A DNA stretch of 33,669 bases from an uncultured Coriobacteriales bacterium (GCA_902464015.1 CABQHM010000038.1:1-33669); one strand, 5' to 3'; counted from the first letter of the stretch, positions 1-7,815 are shown. Numbers and translations are program-made. The notes: a model not told the origin generated them from the letters alone.

Positions 1-452
1 CCCCTGCCCCTGCGCCGTCCAAGCGCCCGGTTCCCATGCAGGAGCCTGCTGTGCCCGCTGCCAGGCCGGCTGCCGCAGAGCCTCGCCCCGCGGCTTCCGC
101 CAAGCCCGCCGCTGTGTCTGCTCCTGCGCCCGCTCCGGCCGCAGCGAGCGCGCATGTGGCCGAGCCACCGACGTTTTCCAGCGATGCCGTCATCGTGCGC
201 ACGCGCGGCTACGACGACGTCCGCCGTGTCGCTGAGGTGCTGCTGGGCGACCATCGCCCTGTGGTGCTCGCAATGCGCAGCTCTTCGGACGCCACCTGCC
301 AGCGCATCCTCGACTTCACGTTCGGTGTGTGCTGTGCCAGCGGCGCCACGATCGAGGAGCTTGGGCAGAAGCTTTTCGCCGTCTGTCCCAAGGGCGTGAA
401 GGTCTCCGATGTCACCATGGCCGACCTCAAGCGCCAGGGCCTGATGAGGTAG
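1..452 (+). CDS. sepF: Cell division protein SepF (5' end outside window)
   Basis: SepF is a membrane-tethering partner of FtsZ that helps assemble the Z-ring. The reading frame is open from base 3, so the gene begins upstream of the window and only its C-terminal part is seen. About 45 visible residues are an Ala/Pro-rich linker. The conserved SepF domain follows, from VIVRTRGYDDVRRVAEVL through a segment on denying or averaging residues typical of the family (RILDFTFGV) to VCPKGVKVS. An internal ATG at 36 is in frame but lies inside the linker and is probably not the start. yggT begins 3 bases after the stop, so the two are probably co-transcribed. This order (sepF, yggT, divIVA) is the usual distal end of the division cluster in Gram-positive bacteria. 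Confidence is high for the family and low for the true length. Confidence 0.9.
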   Translation, partial: PAPAPSKRPVPMQEPAVPAARPAAAEPRPAASAKPAAVSAPAPAPAAASAHVAEPPTFSSDAVIVRTRGYDDVRRVAEVLLGDHRPVVLAMRSSSDATCQRILDFTFGVCCASGATIEELGQKLFAVCPKGVKVSDVTMADLKRQGLMR

Positions 453-455
453 CCG

Positions 456-710
456 ATGCTTTCTATTGCCATTGCCCAGCTCTTCCGCATCTACTCCGTC
501 ATCCTGCTCGTCTATGTGCTCATGAGCTGGATTCCCTACGGCGCGTCCAAGTGGGTCGAGGACATCCGTTCGGTGCTTGCTTCCATCTCTGAGCCGTATC
601 TGGGCCTCTTCAGGCGCATCATCCCGCCCCTGGGCATGATTGATTTTTCGCCTGTGGTAGCGATTATCGTTCTGCAGCTCGCCGAGAGCCTGATTCTGGC
701 TATACTTTAG
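456..710 (+). CDS. YggT family membrane protein
   Basis: A small integral membrane protein of 84 residues with two hydrophobic stretches, about residues 5-25 and 60-83. They flank a short loop containing the family-typical SEPYLGLFRRIIPP segment. YggT proteins sit between sepF and divIVA in many Gram-positive bacteria. They are linked genetically to division or envelope function, but their biochemical role is not established. The ATG lies 3 bases after the sepF stop, which suggests translational coupling. The length fits the single-repeat YggT form. Confidence 0.88.
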   Translation: MLSIAIAQLFRIYSVILLVYVLMSWIPYGASKWVEDIRSVLASISEPYLGLFRRIIPPLGMIDFSPVVAIIVLQLAESLILAIL

Positions 711-776
711 CCATCCGTTTACCGATGCCTTCGGCTGATGCCGTGAGGCTGCAATGCACGAAGGAAAGGTCTTACC

Positions 777-1469
777 ATGCCTATCACTCCCGCCGAGATT
801 CAGCAGAAGACGTTCTCCGAGGCCAAGCGCCGTGGATACGAGCCCAGCGAGGTCGACGAGTTCCTCGAGCAGATCAGCCGCGACATCGACGCGATGCTGC
901 GCAAGATTGCAGACCTCAAGAACCGCCTGACCGCCGCCGAGGCCAAGAACGGCGAGCTCCAGGGCGAGATTGAGAAGGTTCGCGCCGAGGCTGACAAGGC
1001 TGTGGCCGACGCCCGCGCCGCCGCTCCCGCTGCAGCTCCCGCCGCTCCCGCCAACAACGGCAAGCCCAACATCTACAGCGCCACCGAGGAGCAGCTCTCC
1101 GCCGCCCTCATCGTTGCCCAGCAGACCGCCGACCGCATCGTTGCCGAGGCCAAGTCCAATGCCGAGCGCATTCGTCTCGACGCCGACAACCAGGCCCGCA
1201 AGGTCATCCGCCAGGCTCTCGACGAGAAGCAGACCGAGCTCGACGAGATCGAGCGTCTCAAGGTTTCCCGCGAGAACTTCCGCACCGAGTACCTCGCCCT
1301 TATTCAGAAGTTCTCCGATGCTGCTTCGGCCAACTTCCCGCTGATTACGTCTGCCCCCTCGGGTTCCGAGGCTGTTGCCGCCGCCCCCAGCGCTGCTGCC
1401 ACGCAGCTGCAGGCCGCCGTCAACCCCTATGGCACCCAGGTGCAGGCCGCCATCGACGACCTGGATTAA
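777..1469 (+). CDS. divIVA: DivIVA domain protein (polar/septal scaffold)
   Basis: DivIVA binds negatively curved membrane and recruits division or growth proteins to septum and poles. The first 60 residues match the family: ITPAEIQQKTFSEAKRRGYE, then VDEFLEQISRDID and a coiled coil. An Ala/Pro-rich linker (about residues 80-95) leads to a second coiled coil (about 105-175) and an Ala-rich tail. The total of 230 residues is normal. The start is supported by AAGGAAAGG at 761-769, seven bases before the ATG. It follows yggT by 66 bases, so it may have its own promoter or belong to the sepF operon. I did not find a convincing promoter. Confidence 0.92.
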   Translation: MPITPAEIQQKTFSEAKRRGYEPSEVDEFLEQISRDIDAMLRKIADLKNRLTAAEAKNGELQGEIEKVRAEADKAVADARAAAPAAAPAAPANNGKPNIYSATEEQLSAALIVAQQTADRIVAEAKSNAERIRLDADNQARKVIRQALDEKQTELDEIERLKVSRENFRTEYLALIQKFSDAASANFPLITSAPSGSEAVAAAPSAAATQLQAAVNPYGTQVQAAIDDLD

Positions 1470-1478
1470 TCGTTAGGT

Positions 1479-2345
1479 TTGGCAGTGCTGCATCCTGACC
1501 GCAACTTCTCTACCATCGCTAGCCAGGGTCTCGCTGTCGAGCAGGTCATGGCACAACTTGAGCACGCCAAGACTGGCGCCCTGCTTGCGGGTGAACCCGC
1601 GTGCAGGGCGCTTTTTTGCGACGCGGACACCTGCGTCGAGTTGCTCGACGTGCGAAGGACCCTGCACGTGGAGCCAACGGGCTCCATCGAGGCCGACGAG
1701 CTGCGCCCCTGGCTCAAGGCTCCCGCTTCTGGCGATGGTCTGCGCGTCGTGGTCAACGAGGGCGCAGGCCCCTATCTGTGTCGTCCGCCCCAGATGGGTG
1801 CCGACATCGCGGTGGAGGACCTCGGTGACCTTTTCGGCGAGGCCTTTGATGGCCTTACTTTTGTGGCCTCACGCAGCGAGGGGGCCCTCGAGCGGTTCCT
1901 GAGGGCAATCGGGGCAGACGCGCCGGACGCGGCCGCGCCGATTCTGTCCGGCGTGCGTGATCTTCTGGCACACATGCTGCCTCAGCTTGCCCTCGTCACG
2001 CAGGCGCGTTGCGACCGGGCTCTTGTTGCCGCCCAGTTCCTTGCGCATCATCCGCGCGTTGTGTGGGTGCGTTACCCGGGCTTGGTCGAAGATGCCTCCA
2101 ATGCCGAGGCGCGCCGCAGCATGGAGCACGGCTTTGGCTGGCGCGTGGCGTTCAAGCCTGCCGAGGACGCCCGTGGGTTTGCCTGCGGCTTGTGGGAGAG
2201 CCCGCTGGGTGCCCTCTCGAGCAGCGTTGAGGTGCTGCCCAATGGCGTGTGCGTGCTGCACGCTGGGCTTGAAGAGGCTCTTGATGTGGTGGGCGCGTTG
2301 GAAAAAGGCATTGCCTGCCCCAAACCCGCCGAGGACTGCGCATAA
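1479..2345 (+). CDS. Degenerate Cys/Met-metabolism PLP-fold protein (probable pseudoenzyme)
   Basis: The 288-residue product resembles a shortened O-acetylhomoserine sulfhydrylase/cystathionine-synthase protein. PYLCRP at 98-103 followed by GADI (107-110) matches the segment just before the PLP lysine. Residues 177-202 (RCDRALVAAQFLAHHP then a WVRYPGL-like stretch) match the start of the C-terminal domain, and 259-276 matches the last helix. Counting from those anchors, the PLP lysine is D117, the aspartate that pairs with the PLP ring is V92, and the carboxylate-binding arginine is V259. Known enzymes are about 400-430 residues; here the N-terminal region is shortened. The frame is intact and its codon use matches its neighbours, so it looks maintained rather than decayed. 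PLP catalysis is unlikely; a binding or regulatory role is inference. The TTG start at 1479 is weak, and GTG 1485 is equally plausible. It follows divIVA by 9 bases. Confidence 0.72.
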   Translation: MAVLHPDRNFSTIASQGLAVEQVMAQLEHAKTGALLAGEPACRALFCDADTCVELLDVRRTLHVEPTGSIEADELRPWLKAPASGDGLRVVVNEGAGPYLCRPPQMGADIAVEDLGDLFGEAFDGLTFVASRSEGALERFLRAIGADAPDAAAPILSGVRDLLAHMLPQLALVTQARCDRALVAAQFLAHHPRVVWVRYPGLVEDASNAEARRSMEHGFGWRVAFKPAEDARGFACGLWESPLGALSSSVEVLPNGVCVLHAGLEEALDVVGALEKGIACPKPAEDCA

Positions 2346-2397
2346 TTGTGCCGTGCACGTTCAATCGTTACTGACGCTTCTTAGGGAAGGAGCGCAC

Positions 2398-3171
2398 ATG
2401 CTTTTCTCGTCTACCAAGAAGATGCGCGCCGTGCCGGCCATCTTTGCCTGCTGCGCACTTGCCTGCACGCTTATGGCGTCGGGCTGCGGTCAGAGCTTCT
2501 CTGACGCCGCCCAGGCCCTCAACGACGGCGTCAAGGCCGACATGGCCCAGCTCACCGACCTCACGAGCGATACTGCGACGTCGCTGTTTGCCTCCGACTA
2601 CACCAGCGACCTTGTGGCTGCTGGCTTCGACCCGCTCGACGTGTACGGCCCCATGTTCTCCAGCCTTGCCTACGAGGTGAGCTCCATCTCGATTGAGAAC
2701 AACACCGCCCATGTCGTCGTCAACGTCTCGAACAAGGACCTCAACCAGGTCTTCCAAGACTACACGGCTCAAGTGACCAATGAGCTTGCGACCGCCGAGA
2801 CCCGCAACACTCTCGCGGCCATGGATGATGCAGCGCTCACGGCCCACCTGGCTTCGGTGCTCACGTCGTGCCTGGCAAATCCTGACGTGCCGGTGGTTTC
2901 GCAGACCGTCGAGCTCATCTATGTTAAAGATGGCTCGCTTTGGAAGCTCCAGGATTCCGACGAGCTCGTGCGTGCCCTTCTGGGTGGCCTCGACCCTGCG
3001 CAGGCAAGCGTTGCCTCGCAGGACAAGCTTGTGGCGGCAAGCGAGTCTGTCGCGCCTGCAGCAGACGCCGCCCCGGTTGACGCCGAGGCCCAGTCCGCAG
3101 ACGCGGGCGAAGAGGCTGTCGCTCCGGTCGATGCCGAGGGTCAGGGCGCGGCCGAGCCCGTCCAGCAATAG
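2398..3171 (+). CDS. Putative lipoprotein of unknown function
   Basis: A 257-residue exported protein. The N-terminus has basic residues, a hydrophobic core and a lipobox ending MASGC, so C30 is the likely lipidated cysteine. Residues about 31-205 form a mixed helix/strand domain that I do not recognise (it begins QSFSDAAQALNDGVKADMAQ). The last 45 residues are Ala/Asp/Pro-rich and low complexity. The start is chosen because GGAAGGAG lies about 5 bases upstream of the ATG and because the signal peptide begins there; the frame is open further upstream only as an overlap with the preceding gene. Location on the outer face of the membrane is inferred. Confidence 0.8.
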   Translation: MLFSSTKKMRAVPAIFACCALACTLMASGCGQSFSDAAQALNDGVKADMAQLTDLTSDTATSLFASDYTSDLVAAGFDPLDVYGPMFSSLAYEVSSISIENNTAHVVVNVSNKDLNQVFQDYTAQVTNELATAETRNTLAAMDDAALTAHLASVLTSCLANPDVPVVSQTVELIYVKDGSLWKLQDSDELVRALLGGLDPAQASVASQDKLVAASESVAPAADAAPVDAEAQSADAGEEAVAPVDAEGQGAAEPVQQ

Positions 3172-3185
3172 GGGAGTCGCCCGGC

Positions 3186-3773
3186 ATGCCCTCACCCGCC
3201 GTACCTGCCGCGACGAGCCTCGCCGTGCGTCACTCGATGCAGGGCAACCGCAGCCGTGACACGAAACCCGAGATTGTGGTGCGCACCTACCTGCGCAAAC
3301 GCGGTCTCAGCGGGTATCGCTTGCAGTGGAAGAAGGCCCCCGGCAAGCCTGATGTGGCCTATCCGGGCAAGCGTGTGGCAATCTTCGTTCACGGTTGCTT
3401 TTGGCACCGGTGCCCCTACTGCCACCCCAGTACACCGTCGTCCAACGTCGAGTTCTGGTCGGCGAAGTTCGCCCGCAACCAGGCAAGGGACAGGCGCGAT
3501 TCAAGCGAGCTTGTCGAGGCTGGCTGGACAGTTGTTGTTGTCTGGGAATGCAGGCTTAAAAAGAAACATCTGCGGCGTACCATGGACGAGGTGGCGGCTC
3601 TTGTGGAGCATGCAACGCCCGTCAAGACCAAGGCCGACGAGCATCCAGGCCGTCTGGTCGTGCTCGGGCGCACCTGTGTCCACGGCCCTCGTGGCCTTGC
3701 CGCTGCGCGCATACGTTTACGTTCAAAGAGGGCCGCTCATGGCCCAAGGGGTTGTACCAGGAAGCGTATTTGA
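3186..3773 (+). CDS. vsr: Very short patch repair (Vsr) endonuclease
   Basis: Vsr nicks DNA 5' of T in T:G mismatches that arise by deamination of 5-methylcytosine. The 195-residue product shows the family core: NRSRDTKPE at 21-29, PGKPDV at 52-57 with catalytic D56, and FVHGCFWH at 67-74 with H69 and H74. It also has extra Cys/His residues of the zinc site (C71, C76, C79) and WEC at 120-122. The conserved domain ends near residue 145. A basic tail of about 50 residues follows and is unusual for the family. GGGGAG 10 bases upstream supports ATG 3186. Vsr is normally linked to a cytosine methyltransferase, but none lies in the window. The gene ends 17 bases before galE. Confidence 0.9.
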   Translation: MPSPAVPAATSLAVRHSMQGNRSRDTKPEIVVRTYLRKRGLSGYRLQWKKAPGKPDVAYPGKRVAIFVHGCFWHRCPYCHPSTPSSNVEFWSAKFARNQARDRRDSSELVEAGWTVVVVWECRLKKKHLRRTMDEVAALVEHATPVKTKADEHPGRLVVLGRTCVHGPRGLAAARIRLRSKRAAHGPRGCTRKRI

Positions 3774-3790
3774 TTGAGAAAGGAACAAGT

Positions 3791-4849
3791 ATGACCGATA
3801 CGGTAACTGAGTCCGAAAAGCCTTGCATCCTTGTCACGGGCGGTGCCGGCTTCATCGGCAGCCACACCTGCGTCGAGCTGCTCAACGCCGGCTACGACGT
3901 TGTCGTGGTCGACGACCTGTCCAACGCCAGCGAGGTCGCCCTCAAGCGCGTCGAGCGCATCACGGGCAAGAAGGTTCGTGCCTTCTACCAGGGCGACGTG
4001 AAGGACGGGGCGCTTCTCGACCGCATCTTCGACGAGCAGCCCATCTGCGGCGCCATCCACTTCGCCGCGTACAAGGCGGTGGGCGAGTCGGTGCACAAGC
4101 CCATCGAGTACTACCAGAACAACCTGGGCGGCACGCTCGAGCTCGCACGCGCCCTTCGCGACCATGGCGTGTATGACATTGTGTTCTCCTCTTCGGCCAC
4201 CGTCTATGGCCAGCCCGACCATGTGCCCGTGCGCGAGGATTCCGAGCTCAAGCCGGCCACGAACCCCTACGGCCGCACCAAGACGATGAACGAGCAGATG
4301 CTGCGCGACCTCTACACGGCCGACGAGCGCTGGAACGTCATGCTCCTTCGTTACTTCAACCCGATTGGCGCCCATGAGAGCGGCCTCATCGGCGAGGACC
4401 CCAAGGGCATCCCGAACAACCTCGTGCCCTACGTGGCCAAGGTCGCCGTGGGCCAGCTCGACCACATCAACGTCTTCGGCGACGACTATCCCACGCCCGA
4501 CGGCACCGGCGTGCGCGACTACATCCACGTCGTCGACCTGGCGCGTGGCCATGTGTCCGCCCTCAACTACATGCGTGGCAAGCATGGCGTGCATGTGTTC
4601 AACCTGGGCACGGGCCACGGCTACAGCGTGCTCGACGTCATCCATGCCTTCGAGCGTGCCTGCGGCAAGGAGCTGCCCTACGAGATCTGCCCGCGCCGCG
4701 ACGGTGACATCGCCGAGACCTACTGCGACGCCTCGAAGGCCAAGGAGCTCATGGGCTGGGAGGCCCAGTACGACATCGACGACATGTGCGCCCACTCTTG
4801 GAAGTGGCAGAGCATGAACCCCAACGGCTACCAGGGAGCCACGGAATAA
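3791..4849 (+). CDS. galE: UDP-glucose 4-epimerase
   Basis: GalE interconverts UDP-glucose and UDP-galactose with bound NAD, feeding cell-surface sugars and the Leloir pathway. This is a 352-residue extended short-chain dehydrogenase. The NAD-binding GGAGFIG is at 17-23, DDLSNAS follows the second strand, SSSATVYG holds the catalytic Ser/Thr, and Y160-x3-K164 is the catalytic pair. The length is typical. AAAGGA about 7 bases before the ATG sets the start; an ATG 39 bases upstream in frame lacks such a site. No other gal genes are adjacent, so a role in surface polysaccharide is as likely as galactose use. Confidence 0.95.
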   Translation: MTDTVTESEKPCILVTGGAGFIGSHTCVELLNAGYDVVVVDDLSNASEVALKRVERITGKKVRAFYQGDVKDGALLDRIFDEQPICGAIHFAAYKAVGESVHKPIEYYQNNLGGTLELARALRDHGVYDIVFSSSATVYGQPDHVPVREDSELKPATNPYGRTKTMNEQMLRDLYTADERWNVMLLRYFNPIGAHESGLIGEDPKGIPNNLVPYVAKVAVGQLDHINVFGDDYPTPDGTGVRDYIHVVDLARGHVSALNYMRGKHGVHVFNLGTGHGYSVLDVIHAFERACGKELPYEICPRRDGDIAETYCDASKAKELMGWEAQYDIDDMCAHSWKWQSMNPNGYQGATE

Positions 4850-4858
4850 GAAACCTGC

Positions 4859-4935
4859 GGGGCCGCTGCGGCCGCGTCGGGCAAGGGCCTGTGCTTCGCG
4901 CGTTTCGCCCTTGCCTGCTGCGCCGCCGTGGCCCC
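4859..4935 (+). other. Large imperfect hairpin between galE and ybeY-era
   Basis: GGGGCC (4859-4864) pairs with GGCCCC (4930-4935), and GGCAAGGGC (4880-4888) pairs exactly with GCCCTTGCC (4907-4915). The parts between can pair partly. It directly follows the galE stop and has no T-run. It could stabilise the galE mRNA 3' end, act as a weak terminator, or structure the leader of the next gene. Confidence 0.5.
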
Positions 4936-4979
4936 GTGTCACATCCGAGTTGCCGTATGACAAGAAAGGCTGCGACAGC

Positions 4980-6641
4980 ATGGACATGCGCATTGAGATA
5001 AACGACGAGGTAGGACAGGACATCCTGAGCGCCGAGGAAATCGAGCGCCTGGTGGCGTGCGTGCTCGAGGGGGAGGGTTGCCCCGAGCCCTGCGAGGTCT
5101 CTGTCAGCTTCGTCGACGCCGACGAGATCCACCGCCTGAACCTGGAGTACCGCGGTATCGACAAGCCCACCGACGTGCTGTCGTTCAACATCGACGACCC
5201 CGACGATGCTGAGGACGGCGAGCCCTTCATGGTGGGCGACCTCATCATCTGCCCCTCGGTTGTGGCCAAGCAGGCTCCTGAGTTTGGCAACGACCCGGCC
5301 GACGAGATGCGCCTGTTGCTTTCGCACGGCTGCCTGCACCTCATGGGCTACGACCACGAGGACACCCGCGAGGCCGAGGAGATGGAGGCGCTCGAGCGCT
5401 CCTACCTGGCCGACTTCACGGGTGTGCCGCCCGAGCAGATCAACATCGGCCCCACGGTGGACCACGCCGCCGAGGGCACCGATGCCCGCCCCGTCGCCAA
5501 GCCGGCTACCAGCCAGCCCGTTCTTTGGCAGGACCTGCCCTCTGAGGGCGACGAGGACTTCGACGACGATGACGAGGACTGGGACGACGAGAACGACGAC
5601 GTCGTCGGCTTCGACAACCCCGACGGCCTGTCCGGCACCGCCCTCATCGACGCCTTCTTCGCCTCCCAGGGTGCCGCCGGCGCCCAGGCTCCGCAGGAAG
5701 ACGACGAGGACGAGGCGCGCTTCATGCACCCCGCCACCTACGAGGGCCCGTTCAAGAGCGGCTTCGTGAGCCTGGTCGGCCGCCCCAACGCCGGCAAGTC
5801 CACGCTCATCAACGCCATCGTGGGCGACAAGCTGCTCATCACCTCGCCCACCGCACAGACCACACGTCACCGCATCTCGGCCGTGTACAACGAGCCGAAC
5901 ATGCAGGTCGTGCTTGTGGACACCCCCGGCCTGCACAAGCCGGTGGACGCTCTGGGCGAGGAGCTCAACATCTCGGCGCTCAACGCGCTCAAGGACGTCG
6001 ACGTGGTCGCCATGGTGCTCGACGGCTCGCAGCCTGCGGGTCGCGGCGACGAGTGGGTGGCCCAGCACGTGGCCGAGAGCCGCGCCTACAAGGTGCTCGT
6101 GGTGACCAAGGCCGACATCATCGACCAGGACCAGGCCCGCGCCCAGGTGGAGCGCATGCGCGAGTTCTGCCCGTTTGACGAGGCCATCGTCGTGAGCGCC
6201 CAGGAGGGCTTCAACGTCGACGGGTTCCTGCAGGTCGTGGCCGCGCACCTGCCGCGGGGCCCGCGGTGGTTTCCGGTGGACATGCAGACCGACATGACCC
6301 CCGAGGTCGTGGTGGCCGAGTTCATCCGCGAGAAGGTCCTGCTCAACACCCGCGACGAGGTGCCGCACTCCGTGGGCGTGGAGGTCGATTCCACGAGCTA
6401 CGACGAGAAGGCCAACATCTCGCACATCAACGCCACCGTGTACGTGGAGCGCGAGGGCCAAAAGGGCATCGTCATCGGCGCCGGCGGCAAGATGATCAAG
6501 CGCATCGGCTCGCAGGCCCGTCACGACCTGGAGCGCCTGCTCGGCAACCAGGTCATGCTCAAACTCAACGTCAAGGTGAAGCCCGGCTGGCGCAGCGACG
6601 CCGCGCAGATCAAGCGCTTCGGCTATGGCGAGGGTGCGTAA
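4980..6641 (+). CDS. Fused YbeY endoribonuclease and Era GTPase
   Basis: One 553-residue frame encodes two rRNA-maturation proteins. Residues 1-150 are YbeY, with the metal-binding HGxLHxxGYDH signature giving H116, H120 and H126. Residues 150-258 are a linker with a very acidic stretch (about 189-209). Residues 260-553 are Era: P-loop GRPNAGKST at 267-275, TTRH at 294-297, DTPG at 314-317, TKAD at 376-379, and a C-terminal KH domain with the GxxGxxxKxIG core. YbeY acts in 16S rRNA 3'-end processing and quality control, and Era binds the 16S 3' end. In many Firmicutes the two are separate neighbouring genes, often followed by recO, as here. AAGAAAGG lies 10 bases upstream of the ATG at 4980. 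The whole frame is continuous, so this is a true fusion unless an assembly error joined two genes. Confidence 0.93.
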   Translation: MDMRIEINDEVGQDILSAEEIERLVACVLEGEGCPEPCEVSVSFVDADEIHRLNLEYRGIDKPTDVLSFNIDDPDDAEDGEPFMVGDLIICPSVVAKQAPEFGNDPADEMRLLLSHGCLHLMGYDHEDTREAEEMEALERSYLADFTGVPPEQINIGPTVDHAAEGTDARPVAKPATSQPVLWQDLPSEGDEDFDDDDEDWDDENDDVVGFDNPDGLSGTALIDAFFASQGAAGAQAPQEDDEDEARFMHPATYEGPFKSGFVSLVGRPNAGKSTLINAIVGDKLLITSPTAQTTRHRISAVYNEPNMQVVLVDTPGLHKPVDALGEELNISALNALKDVDVVAMVLDGSQPAGRGDEWVAQHVAESRAYKVLVVTKADIIDQDQARAQVERMREFCPFDEAIVVSAQEGFNVDGFLQVVAAHLPRGPRWFPVDMQTDMTPEVVVAEFIREKVLLNTRDEVPHSVGVEVDSTSYDEKANISHINATVYVEREGQKGIVIGAGGKMIKRIGSQARHDLERLLGNQVMLKLNVKVKPGWRSDAAQIKRFGYGEGA

Positions 6642-6656
6642 GGCTTTGAGACATCA

Positions 6657-6703
6657 GGGCGTCCTGCAGGTGGTAAGCAGCCACGGCAGGGCGCCCGTTT
6701 TGT
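6657..6703 (+). terminator. Rho-independent terminator after ybeY-era
   Basis: GGGCGTCCTGC (6657-6667) pairs with GCAGGGCGCCC (6686-6696) through one G-T wobble, followed by a short T-run at 6698-6701. Confidence 0.75.
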
Positions 6704-6780
6704 ATTGGCCCAGGGGACGCCGGGGCCATTTGACAGCACGCCGCCTGAAGCGGTGACTCACCAAAGAGAAGGGGATCGAG

Positions 6781-7806
6781 ATGTCGCAGGCAGAAGAGAC
6801 ACTGAGGCGTTTGGCGTCTTGCTTGTGCGAAGGCGAAGAGGTCGACCTGGAGGGTCTGGGCCAGGAGCTTGCGGCCAGGCTCATCCCGCTGCTCGCCAGT
6901 CCCCTTGCGGGCCCGGGTGCCACGCTGCAGCAGGCGTTTGAGGCTGCCGGAGCGGGCCACGAGACACTTGCGACCTGGGTGGGGGACGCACCGCGTCTTG
7001 CCTGGTCGTTTGGGCAAGAGGGCCTGCCTATGGGTGTCACAGCGCTTCTCGGTTGGCCCTATGGCCGGGTGCTCGGCGATGCCCTGTGTTTTGAGTGCGC
7101 CTTGCTCGCCTCGGTGGGCGTGGGTGAGGTGTGCCTTGCCGCCAACACCGCTGCTCTTGTCGAGGGCGAGTTTGACGAGGCCATGGACCCCGTGCTCAGC
7201 GTGATCCGCACCGCCCACGCCGACGACGATGAGGACGCATGCGCCTGCGAGGGCGACTGTGACTGCGAGGGTGAGGATGCCTGCGCTTGCGGCCACGACC
7301 ATGAGAGCGCCTGCGACTGTGACGATGAGGCTTGTGCCTGCGAGGACGACGAGGCTGGTTGTGCCTGCGGGCATGACCACGAGTGCGCTTGTGGCTGCGG
7401 CGACGATGACTGCGCCTGCGAGCACGACCATGATTGCGACTGCGGTGACGACGCGTGCGGCTGCGGGCACGACGATGACGACTGCTGCGACGGCGCCCTT
7501 GCGGTGGGTGTGGCCATCGAGTGCGGTCAACTAACTCCGCAGGTGCTCTGCCAGGCCGTCGACGCCATTTCTTCCGCGCATCCCGACTACGTCGTTGCCT
7601 GCACCGGATCCGAGCGCTGCGCCACGCTCGAGGACGTGCGTCTCGTGTGCGCCACCGTCGAGCCCGGCGTTGCAGTACGTGCCACCACCGACGCCCGCAC
7701 CGTTGCCGAGGCCGTCGAGCTCTTCGAGGCAGGCGCCGTCGAACTCATGTGCCTGCACGCCGGTCAGATCCTGCTCGACTTTGACCGCCTGGCCACAAGC
7801 CTCTAG
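6781..7806 (+). CDS. DeoC-fold protein lacking catalytic residues, with Cys/His/Asp-rich insert
   Basis: The 341-residue product follows the deoxyribose-phosphate aldolase (DeoC) pattern in two halves. Residues 85-146 match the GFPLG strand/helix (here LLGWPYG, 89-95) and the strand ending in NxxAL (122-126). Residues 240-335 match the VIIET strand (VAIEC), the KTSTG strand (VVACTG, 271-276), ATLEDVRLV, the KASGG strand (VRATTD) and the last TIM-barrel helix (EAVELFEAGA). The catalytic residues are gone: aspartate is C118, the Schiff-base lysine is V272, and the second lysine is R300. Between the halves, residues 148-238 contain 23 Cys, 7 His and many Asp/Glu. The DeoC fold is inferred from motif order, and the insert looks like a metal-binding segment. 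The protein is predicted to be cytosolic. It sits between ybeY-era and recO, 9 bases before the recO start. Its function is unknown; a metal-binding or sensing role is a hypothesis. Confidence 0.75.
   Translation: MSQAEETLRRLASCLCEGEEVDLEGLGQELAARLIPLLASPLAGPGATLQQAFEAAGAGHETLATWVGDAPRLAWSFGQEGLPMGVTALLGWPYGRVLGDALCFECALLASVGVGEVCLAANTAALVEGEFDEAMDPVLSVIRTAHADDDEDACACEGDCDCEGEDACACGHDHESACDCDDEACACEDDEAGCACGHDHECACGCGDDDCACEHDHDCDCGDDACGCGHDDDDCCDGALAVGVAIECGQLTPQVLCQAVDAISSAHPDYVVACTGSERCATLEDVRLVCATVEPGVAVRATTDARTVAEAVELFEAGAVELMCLHAGQILLDFDRLATSL
7222..7494 (+). repeat. Tandem Cys-x-Cys / GHDHE-type coding repeats
   Basis: The insert consists of degenerate units built from CxC, GHDHE and acidic runs. 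CACGHDHE recurs at residues 168-175 and 194-201, 26 residues apart, and a variant CACEHDHD lies at 211-218. The DNA is degenerate at third positions, so the repeat has diverged under protein-level constraint rather than being a recent expansion. Confidence 0.75.
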
Positions 7807-7815
7807 GACGCTTCC

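Noticed and set aside
7222..7494. Possible CRISPR or DNA-level tandem array
   Set aside because: Repeats are in frame and diverge at third codon positions, with no constant-length spacers, so they are protein repeats.
7059..7517. Ser/Gln-rich minus-strand frame opposite the Cys-rich insert
   Set aside because: It arises because Cys/Asp codons read antisense as Ser/Gln/Ala codons; there is no start signal.
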